Shown here piece by piece: positions 35,731 through 44,956 of a stretch of 64,000 nt of DNA (its first letter is position 1; the number at the start of each line of letters is the position of its first letter). The position numbers and the translations under genes are program-made. Below the pieces are notes generated by a model. That model made no database searches. It was not told the origin of the DNA and saw only the letters and a list, made by a program, of their open reading frames with translations. Where the stretch lies: assembly GCA_022508505.1 (NCBI GenBank), contig JAFLVC010000005.1, forward strand, positions 1-64,000. Reading direction: 5' to 3'. Source of the stretch: Clostridiales bacterium. GTDB taxonomy: Bacteria > Bacillota > Clostridia > Christensenellales > Pumilibacteraceae.

Positions 35731-36979
35731 CAAAAAGCCTATAAATGCCGGCGCGGTGTATGCCGACAAAATGACGGATAAAGCGGTCTACGACGCGCTG
35801 TGCGACGTTTATATTGGCGGCGCATACTGCGCTCGCGCGATAACTGACGCTATCAAAAATCTCAAAGAACAGCGCGCCCGCGCATTCGTGACGAGCGCGT
35901 TTTACGGCGTGCTGGACAAGAATGTGCGGCTCGAAAAGATAATAAAAGAGCTTTGCGACAGACCGCCGCAAAAAAACGCCGAGGTTTTACTCAAGCAGGG
36001 GCTCTACTACGTCGGATATTCGGACATCCCGCACTACGCCGCGGTCAATCGGATTGTGGAACTGTCAAAGTCGATAGGCGGCGTATTCGGCGGGTTTATC
36101 AACGCCGTGCTCAAAAAATCTATAGGTTATTCGCCTAAGTTCAAGAGCACGCTCGAACGGTTTTCTTACGAACACTGCACGCCCGAATGGCTGTGCAAAA
36201 TGCTGATTTCAGATTATTCGGAAACGCGTGCGGCGTCCATTCTCGACGCCGAGCTACCGAGCGGCACTCACGTCCGTCCGGTAAAGGGTCGGACGACGGA
36301 CGCCGAGTTTTCGGAAGCGTGCAAAGGACTGAAAAGCACCGAATACGGCTACTATTGCGACAAAAACGCTCTCGATAAGCTCGAAGGCGGAACGTATGCC
36401 GTACAGTCGCTTTCTTCAGTAAAGGCGGTCAGAAAGTACGCCGAGGGTCTTACAGGCGGCACGGCGCTCGATCTTTGCGCCGCGCCCGGCGGAAAATCGG
36501 TGTATTTGTACGAGCTTGGCGACTACAAAATTACTGCGTGCGACATATATCCGCACAAGCTAGACCTCATGCGCGGCTACGCCAAAAAGTACGGCGCTAA
36601 GATTTCGGTCAGGCTTAACGACGCGACCGTGCATAACGCCGAGTTCGACGGCGCGTTCGACTTGGTCATTGCCGACTGCCCGTGCAGCGGAACGGGCACG
36701 CTCCGTTCCAGGCCGGACATATTGTTGCACAGAAAACCGTCCGACCTCGCGGGACTTAACGCACTGCAAACGAAAATTCTCGCGGCGTCCGCAACTTATC
36801 CAAAGCGCGGCGGGATTTTGTGCTATTCCACTTGCTCTGTATTAAAGTGCGAAAACGAGAGAATTGTGCGCGATTTTTTGGAATCGCATTCGGAATACAC
36901 GTTGCTTGACGAGACAAAGCTTTTACCCGATGCCGACGCTTGCGACGGATTCTATATAGCGAGGTTTGTGCGCTCGTGA
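35720..36979 (+). CDS. rsmB: 16S rRNA (cytosine-C5)-methyltransferase RsmB
   Basis: RsmB methylates C967 of 16S rRNA. The 419-residue protein has an N-terminal NusB-like RNA-binding domain (about 1-140) and a C-terminal methyltransferase with LDLCAAPGGKS (about 250), DCPCSGTGT (about 319) and the second catalytic cysteine YSTCSV (about 369). It starts with GTG inside fmt, in a def-fmt-rsmB-rlmN series typical of Firmicutes. Confidence 0.95.
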   Translation: MANNKKPINAGAVYADKMTDKAVYDALCDVYIGGAYCARAITDAIKNLKEQRARAFVTSAFYGVLDKNVRLEKIIKELCDRPPQKNAEVLLKQGLYYVGYSDIPHYAAVNRIVELSKSIGGVFGGFINAVLKKSIGYSPKFKSTLERFSYEHCTPEWLCKMLISDYSETRAASILDAELPSGTHVRPVKGRTTDAEFSEACKGLKSTEYGYYCDKNALDKLEGGTYAVQSLSSVKAVRKYAEGLTGGTALDLCAAPGGKSVYLYELGDYKITACDIYPHKLDLMRGYAKKYGAKISVRLNDATVHNAEFDGAFDLVIADCPCSGTGTLRSRPDILLHRKPSDLAGLNALQTKILAASATYPKRGGILCYSTCSVLKCENERIVRDFLESHSEYTLLDETKLLPDADACDGFYIARFVRS

Positions 36980-38034
36980 AAACTCCGCTTTGCGATTTGC
37001 AGTATTCCGAATTGGAAGAGTTGGTCGCAGCGGCGGGCGAACCCAGGTACCGCGCCGAGCAGCTCTGCCGTCATATTGTGGCGTACGACGGCTTCGAGGA
37101 ATACACCGATCTTCCCAAAAGCTTTATTGCCAAGCTTCGCGAAAATTACTTCGACAGACCGTTTATCGAAAAGTCCCGTGTGGTGTCGACCGACGGCGCT
37201 ACTCGCTATCTGTTCGAAACGGCGGAAGGCGATCTTGTAGAGGCGGTGTTCTTGCCGCACGGCTACGGCAACAGCGTGTGCGTTTCCTGTCAAGTCGGTT
37301 GCGCCATGGGCTGCACGTTTTGCGCGTCCGGCTATTACGGCTTTAAGCGCAACCTGTCGGCGGGCGAGATACTCGCACAGGCGCTTTTTATTGCGCGCGA
37401 CAAAAAGGACGAGGGCGGCGTCAAAAAAATCGTCATGATGGGGAGCGGCGAGCCGCTTGCCAACTACGACAATACCGTAAAGTTTTTTAAACTGTTGAGT
37501 TCTAAAAAAGGGCTCAATATCGGAATGCGCTCCATTTCCATATCTACGTGCGGGCTTCCCGACAAGATAGAGCGGCTTGCACGCGACGGATTCAGCGGCA
37601 CGCTCTCGCTGTCTCTTCACGCTGCGACCGACGAAAAGCGCAAAAAAATCATGCGTGTCGCAAACAGCCACACCGTAAAAGACATTGTAAAATCCATGCG
37701 CACATTCTTCGACGCAACCCGTCGGCGCGTGGTTATCGAGTACATCTTGATTGCGGGCTTCAACGACACCGACGCGGACGTTTCGGCGCTAAAAAATCTT
37801 TTGCGAGGGCTTTGCTGCCACGTCAATCTGATTCCGCTAAACCCCACGGATCACTGCGACTTGAAGCCGCCGACCAAAAAACAGGCGTATGCGTTTTGCG
37901 CCAAGCTGAACGACGCCAAAATCTCGGCAACCGTCAGGCGTTCGATGGGCTCGGACGTAGCGGGCGCATGCGGTCAGCTCAAAAACCGCACAGTGGAAGC
38001 GGAGATGGTAAGTAAAAATTTATCGAAAAGGTAG
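36976..38034 (+). CDS. rlmN: Dual-specificity rRNA/tRNA methyltransferase RlmN
   Basis: A radical SAM enzyme that methylates C2 of A2503 in 23S rRNA and A37 of tRNAs. The 352 residues include the CxxxCxxC cluster in CAMGCTFCAS (about 109-116), GSGEPLANYD, SLHAATDEKR and the C-terminal catalytic cysteine in AGACGQL. The track start at 36940 lies in rsmB; GTG at 36976 (GTGA overlap) gives a standard N-terminus, VKTPLCDLQY. Confidence 0.94.
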   Translation: MKTPLCDLQYSELEELVAAAGEPRYRAEQLCRHIVAYDGFEEYTDLPKSFIAKLRENYFDRPFIEKSRVVSTDGATRYLFETAEGDLVEAVFLPHGYGNSVCVSCQVGCAMGCTFCASGYYGFKRNLSAGEILAQALFIARDKKDEGGVKKIVMMGSGEPLANYDNTVKFFKLLSSKKGLNIGMRSISISTCGLPDKIERLARDGFSGTLSLSLHAATDEKRKKIMRVANSHTVKDIVKSMRTFFDATRRRVVIEYILIAGFNDTDADVSALKNLLRGLCCHVNLIPLNPTDHCDLKPPTKKQAYAFCAKLNDAKISATVRRSMGSDVAGACGQLKNRTVEAEMVSKNLSKR

Positions 38035-38044
38035 TTAAAAACGC

Positions 38045-38073
38045 TTGCCATGCGCAGATAGGTATGATATAAT
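38045..38073 (+). promoter_or_regulatory. SigmaA promoter of rplS
   Basis: TTGCCA (38045-38050), 17-nt spacer, TATAAT (38068-38073) with TGA in front, giving an extended -10. Predicted start near 38080, just before the attenuator hairpin. Confidence 0.85.
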
Positions 38074-38082
38074 TATTAAGAA

Positions 38083-38117
38083 ATATTGTGATGTGACTTC
38101 GCAATATCACTTTTTTT
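38083..38117 (+). promoter_or_regulatory. rplS leader: Terminator-type attenuator in the rplS leader (L19 leader candidate)
   Basis: A 9-bp stem ATATTGTGA / TCGCAATAT is closed by a 7-nt loop, and TTTTTTT follows at 38111-38117. It lies between the rplS promoter and its Shine-Dalgarno, so an intrinsic terminator precedes the gene it shares a promoter with. Firmicutes L19 genes are known to carry an autoregulatory leader. Whether this matches that family needs a covariance search. Confidence 0.65.
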
Positions 38118-38155
38118 GTGTAGTGCGGAGTTTTTGCAAGCATAGGAGGCCTTAC

Positions 38156-38497
38156 ATGAGCAACATCATTGCCGAAATCGAAAAAGAGTATATGAAGACA
38201 GACGTCCCCAAGTTTGACGTAGGCGACACCGTGCGCGTATCCGTCAAAGTTAAGGAAGGCAACCGCGAGCGTATTCAGGCATATGAGGGTATAGTCATTG
38301 CCAAAAAGAACGGCTCTGTCCGCGAGACGTTTACCGTTCGCCGCGTTTCTTTCGGCGTCGGTATCGAGCGTACGTTCCCGCTTCATTCGCCGCGCATTAC
38401 CGACATTGCCGTAATCAAGCACGGCAGGGTCCGTCGCGCAAAGCTCTATTACCTTCGCAATCTTTCCGGCAAAGCGGCTAAGATCAAGGAAAAATAA
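38156..38497 (+). CDS. rplS: 50S ribosomal protein L19
   Basis: L19 lies at the interface of the ribosomal subunits. The 113-residue protein has [26 protein letters not shown] and [15 protein letters not shown], as expected. AGGAGG upstream fixes the ATG at 38156; the longer track ORF begins within the promoter. The gene is monocistronic here, with its own promoter, leader and terminator, instead of following trmD. Confidence 0.97.
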   Translation: MSNIIAEIEKEYMKTDVPKFDVGDTVRVSVKVKEGNRERIQAYEGIVIAKKNGSVRETFTVRRVSFGVGIERTFPLHSPRITDIAVIKHGRVRRAKLYYLRNLSGKAAKIKEK

Positions 38498-38516
38498 ATC
38501 GCATCAAATCAAAAAC

Positions 38517-38541
38517 AATCGGCACATATGCCGATTTTTTT
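38517..38541 (+). terminator. Terminator after rplS
   Basis: Perfect 8-bp stem AATCGGCA / TGCCGATT, loop CATA, followed by a T run. It isolates rplS from the next large gene. Confidence 0.9.
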
Positions 38542-38588
38542 GTGCCGAAAAAGAGTAAACGCGCATGTAATCGGCAACAATTTTTCAA

Positions 38589-41500
38589 ATGGAGCTTTTG
38601 TTCGTTTTGCCGATTATAGCCGCTGTTGCGGTGTTTCTCTATAAAATAGCGACCGCGCCCACGCAGCCTGTCTTTACGATTGAGCGCCTTGTTCGGCATG
38701 CCGCATTACGCCGAATAGAGGAGCTTGCGAAATCGTGCTCGTCGACAGTGCGCGGAAACGGTGTCGAATATGAGCGCCTTTTGAAACGCTTGGATGGGCA
38801 TTTGACGCGCATGGATACGAGCTGCGACGGTGAATGCGAACTTTGGAAATATGTGTTAAAAGCGTCTATTCCCGTCGTAAGGGCGGCAATTGATCTTTGC
38901 AATGCGAAGCTCGGCGAGGCTCGAAAGATAGGGCACGTGCGCGGTGTTCCGCGGTTGTTTTTGCTTTGCGACTACATTGTCGGGCTCACATGCGGTAGCA
39001 TTGACAAAAGCTTTGTGGAAAGCGCCGTCGACGCGTTCTGTAAGTTCGCACCGCTCGGCTACGATGAAATGTCGCAGCTTCTGCCCATGCTTGCATTTTG
39101 TTTGTTGGGCGTTCTGGAGCGCACGCTCTTTGACGCAATAGCCCGCGACAGCGAATATGAAAAAGGGCTTACCGACGGCGCGGCGGGGCAAGTCGGGCTC
39201 GATATGCTATTCTCTTGCGACTATGTGTGCGGGATTATAGACAGCGCAAACGACGACGGTGCGCTAAAAAAGCTGTTCGACGATAACGAAATATCTTCTT
39301 TTGACGAAAAGCTGACAAGGCGGGAACGTTTGTCAGAGCTTGCCGAAACGATAGATTCGATTGTTCGTTCACTGTGCGTGTTGTCCGAAAAAGAGCATGG
39401 CACGCCTTTTTCGCGCGACCGCGGAACGTATGTGTTCGGCGGGGAAACGAGGCGAATTTGCAACCGCTTCCAAAACCGCCGCCTTACGGTTTGCACGGAC
39501 AACCGCGGCGTTATAGAAATATCCGACAGTGCCCGTCGATTTTTCGCGAATTTCGCGGCGTCGGTTACGGTAAACGGAAAGACTATACAGCTAAGCGACA
39601 CCGACGGGGTATTTCAGTGCAACAATACGCTGTACAGAACTGTTGCCGACGGCCTTGAATACAGCGCGGACGTCATCGCGCCGCCGACAGACGGATGTAT
39701 GCTTGTACGCGTTTCCGTCGTAAACCGAACGCCGCAGCCAATATCGGCAACAATATCCGCCGCTTGCCGAGTTCGTGCCGCCGACGGCAATGTTCTGAGA
39801 TCGAAGAGTATCAAGAACATCGGCATTCTGCTATCTGCCGACGAGTACGAAGTGGGACTATGTGCCGATACGCAGTGCGATTATGCCGCAAATGAAGCCG
39901 AGCAGTCCGTTTGCGCAGAGCGCTACACGGAAGTCGGCGCATTTGAAAAACGTTCGGTGATGTTTGCTGTTTCGATCGGCAAAAAGCTAAACGCCCCACA
40001 GCTTTATAGATATTCGGATGAGCTTTACTTTTTACGTTCACTTGTCGCCGCACAAGCTTACTATGCAGATAACTATGCCGGCACACTGATTGACGATAAT
40101 ACGCAGCGTTTTGTTTACCGCGACGTAAAACAGGATATGTATGCTCCGACCGTCGATTGCGCAAGCTGTATTTTCGAGCGCGGCGCGGGCGGGTTTACCG
40201 ACGACGGGTACAGCATAGAGGTCGGCGCGACAAGTAAATATGCGCTAACCGGCATGCTATTCGATGGGGAGGTTTTTGCCGATGTAAAAAGTGACGGCAA
40301 CGAGAAAACCGTGCTATCGGGCGGCGGAGAATACGGCTCAATGAACGTGGTGCTTGACGAGGACGGCGTCGTTTGGTCGCCGTTCGGGAGTCTTGCGGGA
40401 GATGGCGCGACGTGCGAGTTTTGTCGCGGCTATATAGTTTACAGAAGCGTGCGAAACGGTTGTCTGACGACGCTCACGCGCACTGTTGCGCGAGGAAAGC
40501 GTGCCGAAATTTTGCTAGTTGCCGTCGACAACCGCACGGACATTGACAGGTGTATAGACGTCATGCTCACTTCGGAAGCGGACAGCGATGCGCGTATCGT
40601 AAAGAACGGTGACACAGTGTATGCAGTCGGCAAGAACGGATTCGCATTGATGTCGTCCGAAAGCCCCGCCGAATACTGCGAATACAAAGAAGGTTATCTC
40701 GATCACGGCAGAATCGCTCGCGCCTCGAATTTTCTAAGCGGCGGCGAAACGCTCGCGCCGACATTGTCCGTCAGGCTTTATATACCTGCGCGTTCCGAAA
40801 AAAAAGTTGCGTTTTGCCGCGCACTCAATTCCGGCGGTATTTTGATTGACGGAATTACAGTAGAGGATGCGGAGGAGTATATAGCATGCGAGGCGGAGTA
40901 CTATAAGAGCAGCGAGCGCATTACGTTGCGATCATCCGATCCTTTGCTTAACGCGGTGCATGCGCATTCTCTGTATGTAGCGCGCGCGCTTTTGGACAAG
41001 TACATGTACGTCGGGCGTTACGACCGAGCACTTCTTACGTGCTTTGCCGCAAAATATGCCGATCCCGACTGCGTATGCGACGCGCTTTTGTCACTTTTCG
41101 AAAAGCAGGAAAGCTGCGGGCGACTTGATATAGGGCGCAAAACGCAGATTGCGACGCTTCTTTTGCCACTTGCGACGATTGACTTAATAAATTACCGTGG
41201 AGACTGCAGGCTGTTTAGCGAGAGCGTGAGCTTTTCCGTCGGACGGTTACCGTTCAAAAAGGCGTCTGTGCTCGAGCATTGCTTCCGCGCAATAGACTTT
41301 TCCATTCTCATGTCGGCGAGCATGGACGAAAAAGCCGACAGGGCGTTCTCTGCACTTTTGCTTCGCGCCGCAAAAGCGTTTATCGAGTACAGCACAAACA
41401 CCGACAGAGTAAAAGCGTATTCTCTTGTCATTTCTCGGCTCGCGAAAAGAGAAGAATACCGGCGAAAAGCGCTCGAAGCCGCGCAGATTGAGTTCGATCC

Positions 41501-41912
41501 GCTGGGCGTTGCAACCGCATTTGCAAGGTATGAGGCGTACGACTGCGAAGGCGCGTACCAAGCCGTAAAAGAGCTTGCCGATAAGGCGTTTTCGGACGGA
41601 GTTTTTCGGCTTTACGCCGACCCTGACGGAGTCACTGCGTCGTTATTTTATACTTTGATAACGGAAAGACTGCTCGGCATATCGGTGCGCGGCGATAGGG
41701 CGAAGATATCTCCGAACACCGCGGCGAACACTCCGCATTTGGAGTTCGACATATCGTCGGATTTTGAAAAAACGCATATACTCATCGACGACAGCGATAC
41801 GGTCGGCTCATGGCAGATAAATTACGACAGAATTTCGATAGCGTCCGACACTATCAGATTATGCGACACTGCCGCAGACGTCGTTATCAGGCGTAACGGA
41901 AATGCCGGATGA
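38589..41912 (+). CDS. Large membrane-anchored GH94/NdvB-like protein with degenerate active site
   Basis: A 1107-residue protein with one N-terminal hydrophobic anchor (about residues 3-20) and a helical region (25-270). Two beta-sandwich segments follow, resembling the tandem GH94 N-terminal domains of cyclic beta-glucan synthases (about 280-470, and 530-760 with GGFTDDGYSIEV and YIVYRSVRNG). The last third (from 775, LRSSDPLLNAVHAHSLYVAR) resembles the (alpha/alpha)6 phosphorylase fold. Where active GH94 enzymes have HWWH and RTRFSDDLLWLP, this protein has GRKTQIATLLLPL, so the catalytic Asp and most phosphate-site residues are missing. No GT84 domain. No clear Shine-Dalgarno. Probably not an active phosphorylase; a glycan-binding or structural role is a guess. 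Confidence 0.6.
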   Translation: MELLFVLPIIAAVAVFLYKIATAPTQPVFTIERLVRHAALRRIEELAKSCSSTVRGNGVEYERLLKRLDGHLTRMDTSCDGECELWKYVLKASIPVVRAAIDLCNAKLGEARKIGHVRGVPRLFLLCDYIVGLTCGSIDKSFVESAVDAFCKFAPLGYDEMSQLLPMLAFCLLGVLERTLFDAIARDSEYEKGLTDGAAGQVGLDMLFSCDYVCGIIDSANDDGALKKLFDDNEISSFDEKLTRRERLSELAETIDSIVRSLCVLSEKEHGTPFSRDRGTYVFGGETRRICNRFQNRRLTVCTDNRGVIEISDSARRFFANFAASVTVNGKTIQLSDTDGVFQCNNTLYRTVADGLEYSADVIAPPTDGCMLVRVSVVNRTPQPISATISAACRVRAADGNVLRSKSIKNIGILLSADEYEVGLCADTQCDYAANEAEQSVCAERYTEVGAFEKRSVMFAVSIGKKLNAPQLYRYSDELYFLRSLVAAQAYYADNYAGTLIDDNTQRFVYRDVKQDMYAPTVDCASCIFERGAGGFTDDGYSIEVGATSKYALTGMLFDGEVFADVKSDGNEKTVLSGGGEYGSMNVVLDEDGVVWSPFGSLAGDGATCEFCRGYIVYRSVRNGCLTTLTRTVARGKRAEILLVAVDNRTDIDRCIDVMLTSEADSDARIVKNGDTVYAVGKNGFALMSSESPAEYCEYKEGYLDHGRIARASNFLSGGETLAPTLSVRLYIPARSEKKVAFCRALNSGGILIDGITVEDAEEYIACEAEYYKSSERITLRSSDPLLNAVHAHSLYVARALLDKYMYVGRYDRALLTCFAAKYADPDCVCDALLSLFEKQESCGRLDIGRKTQIATLLLPLATIDLINYRGDCRLFSESVSFSVGRLPFKKASVLEHCFRAIDFSILMSASMDEKADRAFSALLLRAAKAFIEYSTNTDRVKAYSLVISRLAKREEYRRKALEAAQIEFDPLGVATAFARYEAYDCEGAYQAVKELADKAFSDGVFRLYADPDGVTASLFYTLITERLLGISVRGDRAKISPNTAANTPHLEFDISSDFEKTHILIDDSDTVGSWQINYDRISIASDTIRLCDTAADVVIRRNGNAG

Positions 41913-41930
41913 TTTTATCTTACAATATGA

Positions 41931-41960
41931 TTGACATTTATGACGCATTACGGTTACAAT
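41931..41960 (+). promoter_or_regulatory. SigmaA promoter of the P-type ATPase gene
   Basis: TTGACA (41931-41936), 18-nt spacer, TACAAT (41955-41960). It leaves a leader of about 105 nt before the ATG, containing a short AATTGC/GCAATT palindrome followed by TTTTTT, which could weakly terminate. Confidence 0.65.
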
Positions 41961-42071
41961 ATCAAAGGCGATTAATGTAATTTACCGAATTGCGGCAATT
42001 TTTTAAATCGTCGACATATTGTTATATAGAAGTCCGCAATTTTCATAAAACAATCGGATTTCGGAGCGTAT

Positions 42072-44765
42072 ATGGATTGGTACAACAGATCTGAGGCGGA
42101 GACTTTACGCGAGCTCGGGACAAGCGAGAGCGGCTTGTCCGACGGGGAAGCGTCCAAGCGCCTTGCCCGCGACGGCGAAAACAAACTGAAAGAGGTCGGG
42201 CGCGATTCGATTGCAAAGAAGTTCTTTTTGCAATTTACCGACGTCATGGTCATAGTTTTAATAGCGGCGGCGATAATCTCCGCCGTGATTGCCGTTGTGG
42301 AAAAGCAGTATTCCGATTTTATAGACGTCGGAATAATTCTCGCTATCGTGTTGTTAAACGCCGTAATCGGAACTGTTCAGGAATGCAAGGCCGAAAAAGC
42401 GATGGAGTCGCTGAAAAAGATGAGCGCGCCTTACTGCAAGGTGCGGCGCGGCGGCGAGATAAAAAAGATAGAGACGACCGCGCTCGTAAAGGGCGACGTC
42501 GTTATATTAGAAGCGGGCGACGTCGTGCCTGCCGACATGCGGCTCATTAAGTCCGCCTCGCTAAAGGCCGAGTCGGCAACGCTTACGGGCGAGTCCGTTT
42601 CCGAAGAGAAGTTCACTCATGCCATAGCGGACGTAGAAATTCCGCTCGCCGATAGGGATAACATGCTTTTTGGGTCGAGCACGGTTACATACGGGCACGG
42701 TGAAGGTGTGGTTACCGCTACCGGAATGGACGCCGAGATAGGCAAGATCGCGTCCATGCTCGACACAAAAGAAAAGAACGTTACGCCGCTTCAAAAGAAG
42801 CTGAACAAGACCGGAAAATTCATTTCGATTGCCGTTCTTGCAATTGCCGCGGCGGTGTTTGTCATAGGAATACTTTCTGCCGTCGGGACCGGCTCGGTCA
42901 CTGTAGATAAAGTGCTCGACTCGTTCATGACGGCGGTAGCTCTTGCGGTCGCGGCAATCCCCGAGAGCCTTACGGCGGTCATTACGATTATAATGGCGCT
43001 CGGTGTGCAAAAGCTTTCCAAAGCAAACGCCATTATAAAGAAGCTGCCCGCGGTGGAGACTTTGGGAAGCACAAACGTCATTTGCTCGGACAAAACGGGA
43101 ACGCTGACACTAAACCGCATGACCGTCAAGACGGTTTACGCCGACGGCACGTTCGAGCCGAATGCCAAGTCGAATTCTGTTGAACGGCTTTTGCGGTGCA
43201 TGTGCTTTTGCAACGACACGATAGTAAGACAGGACGACGGATTTTTGACTATGGGCGATCCGACAGAGACGGCGCTCGTAGACTATGCACATACGTTTGG
43301 CGTCGATAAACCGGCGCTCGACAAATCGTACCCGCGCATAGACGAGATTCCGTTCGACTCGGAGCGCAAGCTGATGACGACCGTTCAAAAAGAAAACGGC
43401 GAAGAAATTATCTACACAAAGGGTGCGGCGGACATTCTCGTAAAGCTTTGCACGCACATTATAGTCGACGGCAAAAAGCGCAGAATAACGCAAGATGACA
43501 TTTCGGCGATTGAGGACGCTAACAGGCGTATGGCTGACAGTGCGCTTCGCGTCCTCGCATACGCGTACAAACAGCGCACTTCGACCGACGCTTCGACATA
43601 CGAGCGCGATCTCGTGTTTATCGGACTGACAGGCATGATCGATCCGCCGCGCGAGGAAGTCAAGAGCGCGGTAGAACTTTGCAAGAGCGCGGGCATAAAC
43701 GTAGTCATGATTACGGGCGACAACCGCAACACGGCGGTAGCCATTGCTACGCAGCTCGGAATTTGCCACGCTGGAAAAGAAGCGATTACGGGCGCCGAAT
43801 TGGAGCGCATGAGCGACGATATGCTAATTAAACGCGTCCGCGAATTTCACGTGTATGCGCGCGTTTCGCCGGAGCACAAGGTTAGGATAGTCAGGGCGTG
43901 GAAGGCTAACGGCATGATTGTCGCAATGACGGGCGACGGAGTAAACGACGCGCCGAGCATAAAAGCCGCAGACATCGGAATCGGCATGGGCATTACCGGC
44001 ACCGAGGTTACGAAAGAAGCGGCGGACATGGTGCTTGCCGACGACAACTTTGCTACGATTGTGTCTGCGGTCAAGCAGGGCAGAACGATATTTGCCAATA
44101 TGCAAAAGACCATTCAGTATCTGCTAGCGGCAAACATAGCCGAAGTGCTGTCGCTCTTTTTGTCGACGCTCATCTTTGCATTCGGAAAAGATCCTATAGT
44201 GTTCTTATTGCCGCTTCAAATACTGTGGGTAAACCTCGTGACGGACAGCTTGCCTGCCTTGGCGCTCGGCATGGAACCGCCGGAGGGCGACGTCATGAAA
44301 AACCCGCCGCTGTCGTCAAGCGACAATCTTTTCGCGGGTCAAGTCGGAATCAACATAATTTATCAAGGTATTTTGCAAACGGGCATAGTGCTCGGAGTGT
44401 TCCTCGGCTGTGCGTTCACGGGCTGGGGACATGAGGTGGGAACTACCATGTCGTTTCTCACGCTGTGCCTTGTTCAGCTATTCCACAGCTTCAACGCCCG
44501 TAGCCTTACAGGCAGCATATTCAACAAAAATTTCTTCAAAAACAAAATGTTGTTTATAGCGTTTTTCGTCGGCTCCGCGCTCACGATCGGTCTTGCGTGT
44601 CTACCGATAACGCACGACATTTTCGCGCTTCAGTGGCTCAACTTCGCGCAGTGGCTGACCGTCCTGTTGTGTTCGTTCTCTATAATTCCCGCTGTGGAAA
44701 TAGTAAAGCTCTGCATGGAAATAATAAGGGACAGAAAGGAAAAGAAGCAAATTGTAGAAAACTGA
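42072..44765 (+). CDS. P2-type cation-transporting ATPase (Ca2+ type)
   Basis: An 897-residue P-type ATPase of the SERCA/PMCA-like P2 group, probably exporting Ca2+. It has an N-terminal cytoplasmic cation_ATPase_N domain, actuator loop TLTGES, M4 motif AIPESLTAV (about 297, with the ion-binding glutamate), phosphorylation site CSDKTGTLT (about 338), hinge TGDGVNDAP (about 620) and M6 NLVTDSLPALALGMEPP with the conserved Asn and Asp. Five or six C-terminal membrane segments follow. Substrate is inferred from M4 and M6. It has its own promoter and is not linked to other transport genes. Confidence 0.88.
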   Translation: MDWYNRSEAETLRELGTSESGLSDGEASKRLARDGENKLKEVGRDSIAKKFFLQFTDVMVIVLIAAAIISAVIAVVEKQYSDFIDVGIILAIVLLNAVIGTVQECKAEKAMESLKKMSAPYCKVRRGGEIKKIETTALVKGDVVILEAGDVVPADMRLIKSASLKAESATLTGESVSEEKFTHAIADVEIPLADRDNMLFGSSTVTYGHGEGVVTATGMDAEIGKIASMLDTKEKNVTPLQKKLNKTGKFISIAVLAIAAAVFVIGILSAVGTGSVTVDKVLDSFMTAVALAVAAIPESLTAVITIIMALGVQKLSKANAIIKKLPAVETLGSTNVICSDKTGTLTLNRMTVKTVYADGTFEPNAKSNSVERLLRCMCFCNDTIVRQDDGFLTMGDPTETALVDYAHTFGVDKPALDKSYPRIDEIPFDSERKLMTTVQKENGEEIIYTKGAADILVKLCTHIIVDGKKRRITQDDISAIEDANRRMADSALRVLAYAYKQRTSTDASTYERDLVFIGLTGMIDPPREEVKSAVELCKSAGINVVMITGDNRNTAVAIATQLGICHAGKEAITGAELERMSDDMLIKRVREFHVYARVSPEHKVRIVRAWKANGMIVAMTGDGVNDAPSIKAADIGIGMGITGTEVTKEAADMVLADDNFATIVSAVKQGRTIFANMQKTIQYLLAANIAEVLSLFLSTLIFAFGKDPIVFLLPLQILWVNLVTDSLPALALGMEPPEGDVMKNPPLSSSDNLFAGQVGINIIYQGILQTGIVLGVFLGCAFTGWGHEVGTTMSFLTLCLVQLFHSFNARSLTGSIFNKNFFKNKMLFIAFFVGSALTIGLACLPITHDIFALQWLNFAQWLTVLLCSFSIIPAVEIVKLCMEIIRDRKEKKQIVEN

Positions 44766-44788
44766 GCACGTAAAACTGTAAAAATGTA

Positions 44789-44817
44789 TTGATTTTGCGG
44801 TGTGATTGTGATACAAT
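44789..44817 (+). promoter_or_regulatory. Upstream promoter of the dCMP deaminase gene
   Basis: TTGATT (44789-44794), 17-nt spacer, TACAAT (44812-44817). The -10 region GATTGTGATACAAT is nearly repeated at the second promoter 82 nt downstream. Confidence 0.65.
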
Positions 44818-44890
44818 GTAACAATCTGAAATATTGCAGAGTGATTGACGTTGATAAAAGCAATGCAATCTGAGAATCAATCTGCGATTG

Positions 44891-44899
44891 TGATATAAT
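44891..44899 (+). promoter_or_regulatory. Downstream extended -10 promoter of the dCMP deaminase gene
   Basis: TGA-TATAAT within GATTGTGATATAAT, with only a poor -35. Three direct CAATCTG repeats (44822, 44866, 44878) lie between the two promoters, and a GCTCGG-gcgtt-CCGAGC hairpin (44918-44934) lies in the leader before AAGGAG. Confidence 0.6.
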
Positions 44900-44956
44900 T
44901 GTATCAATGTTGTCGCGGCTCGGGCGTTCCGAGCTATGCACACTAAGGAGCAAAAG

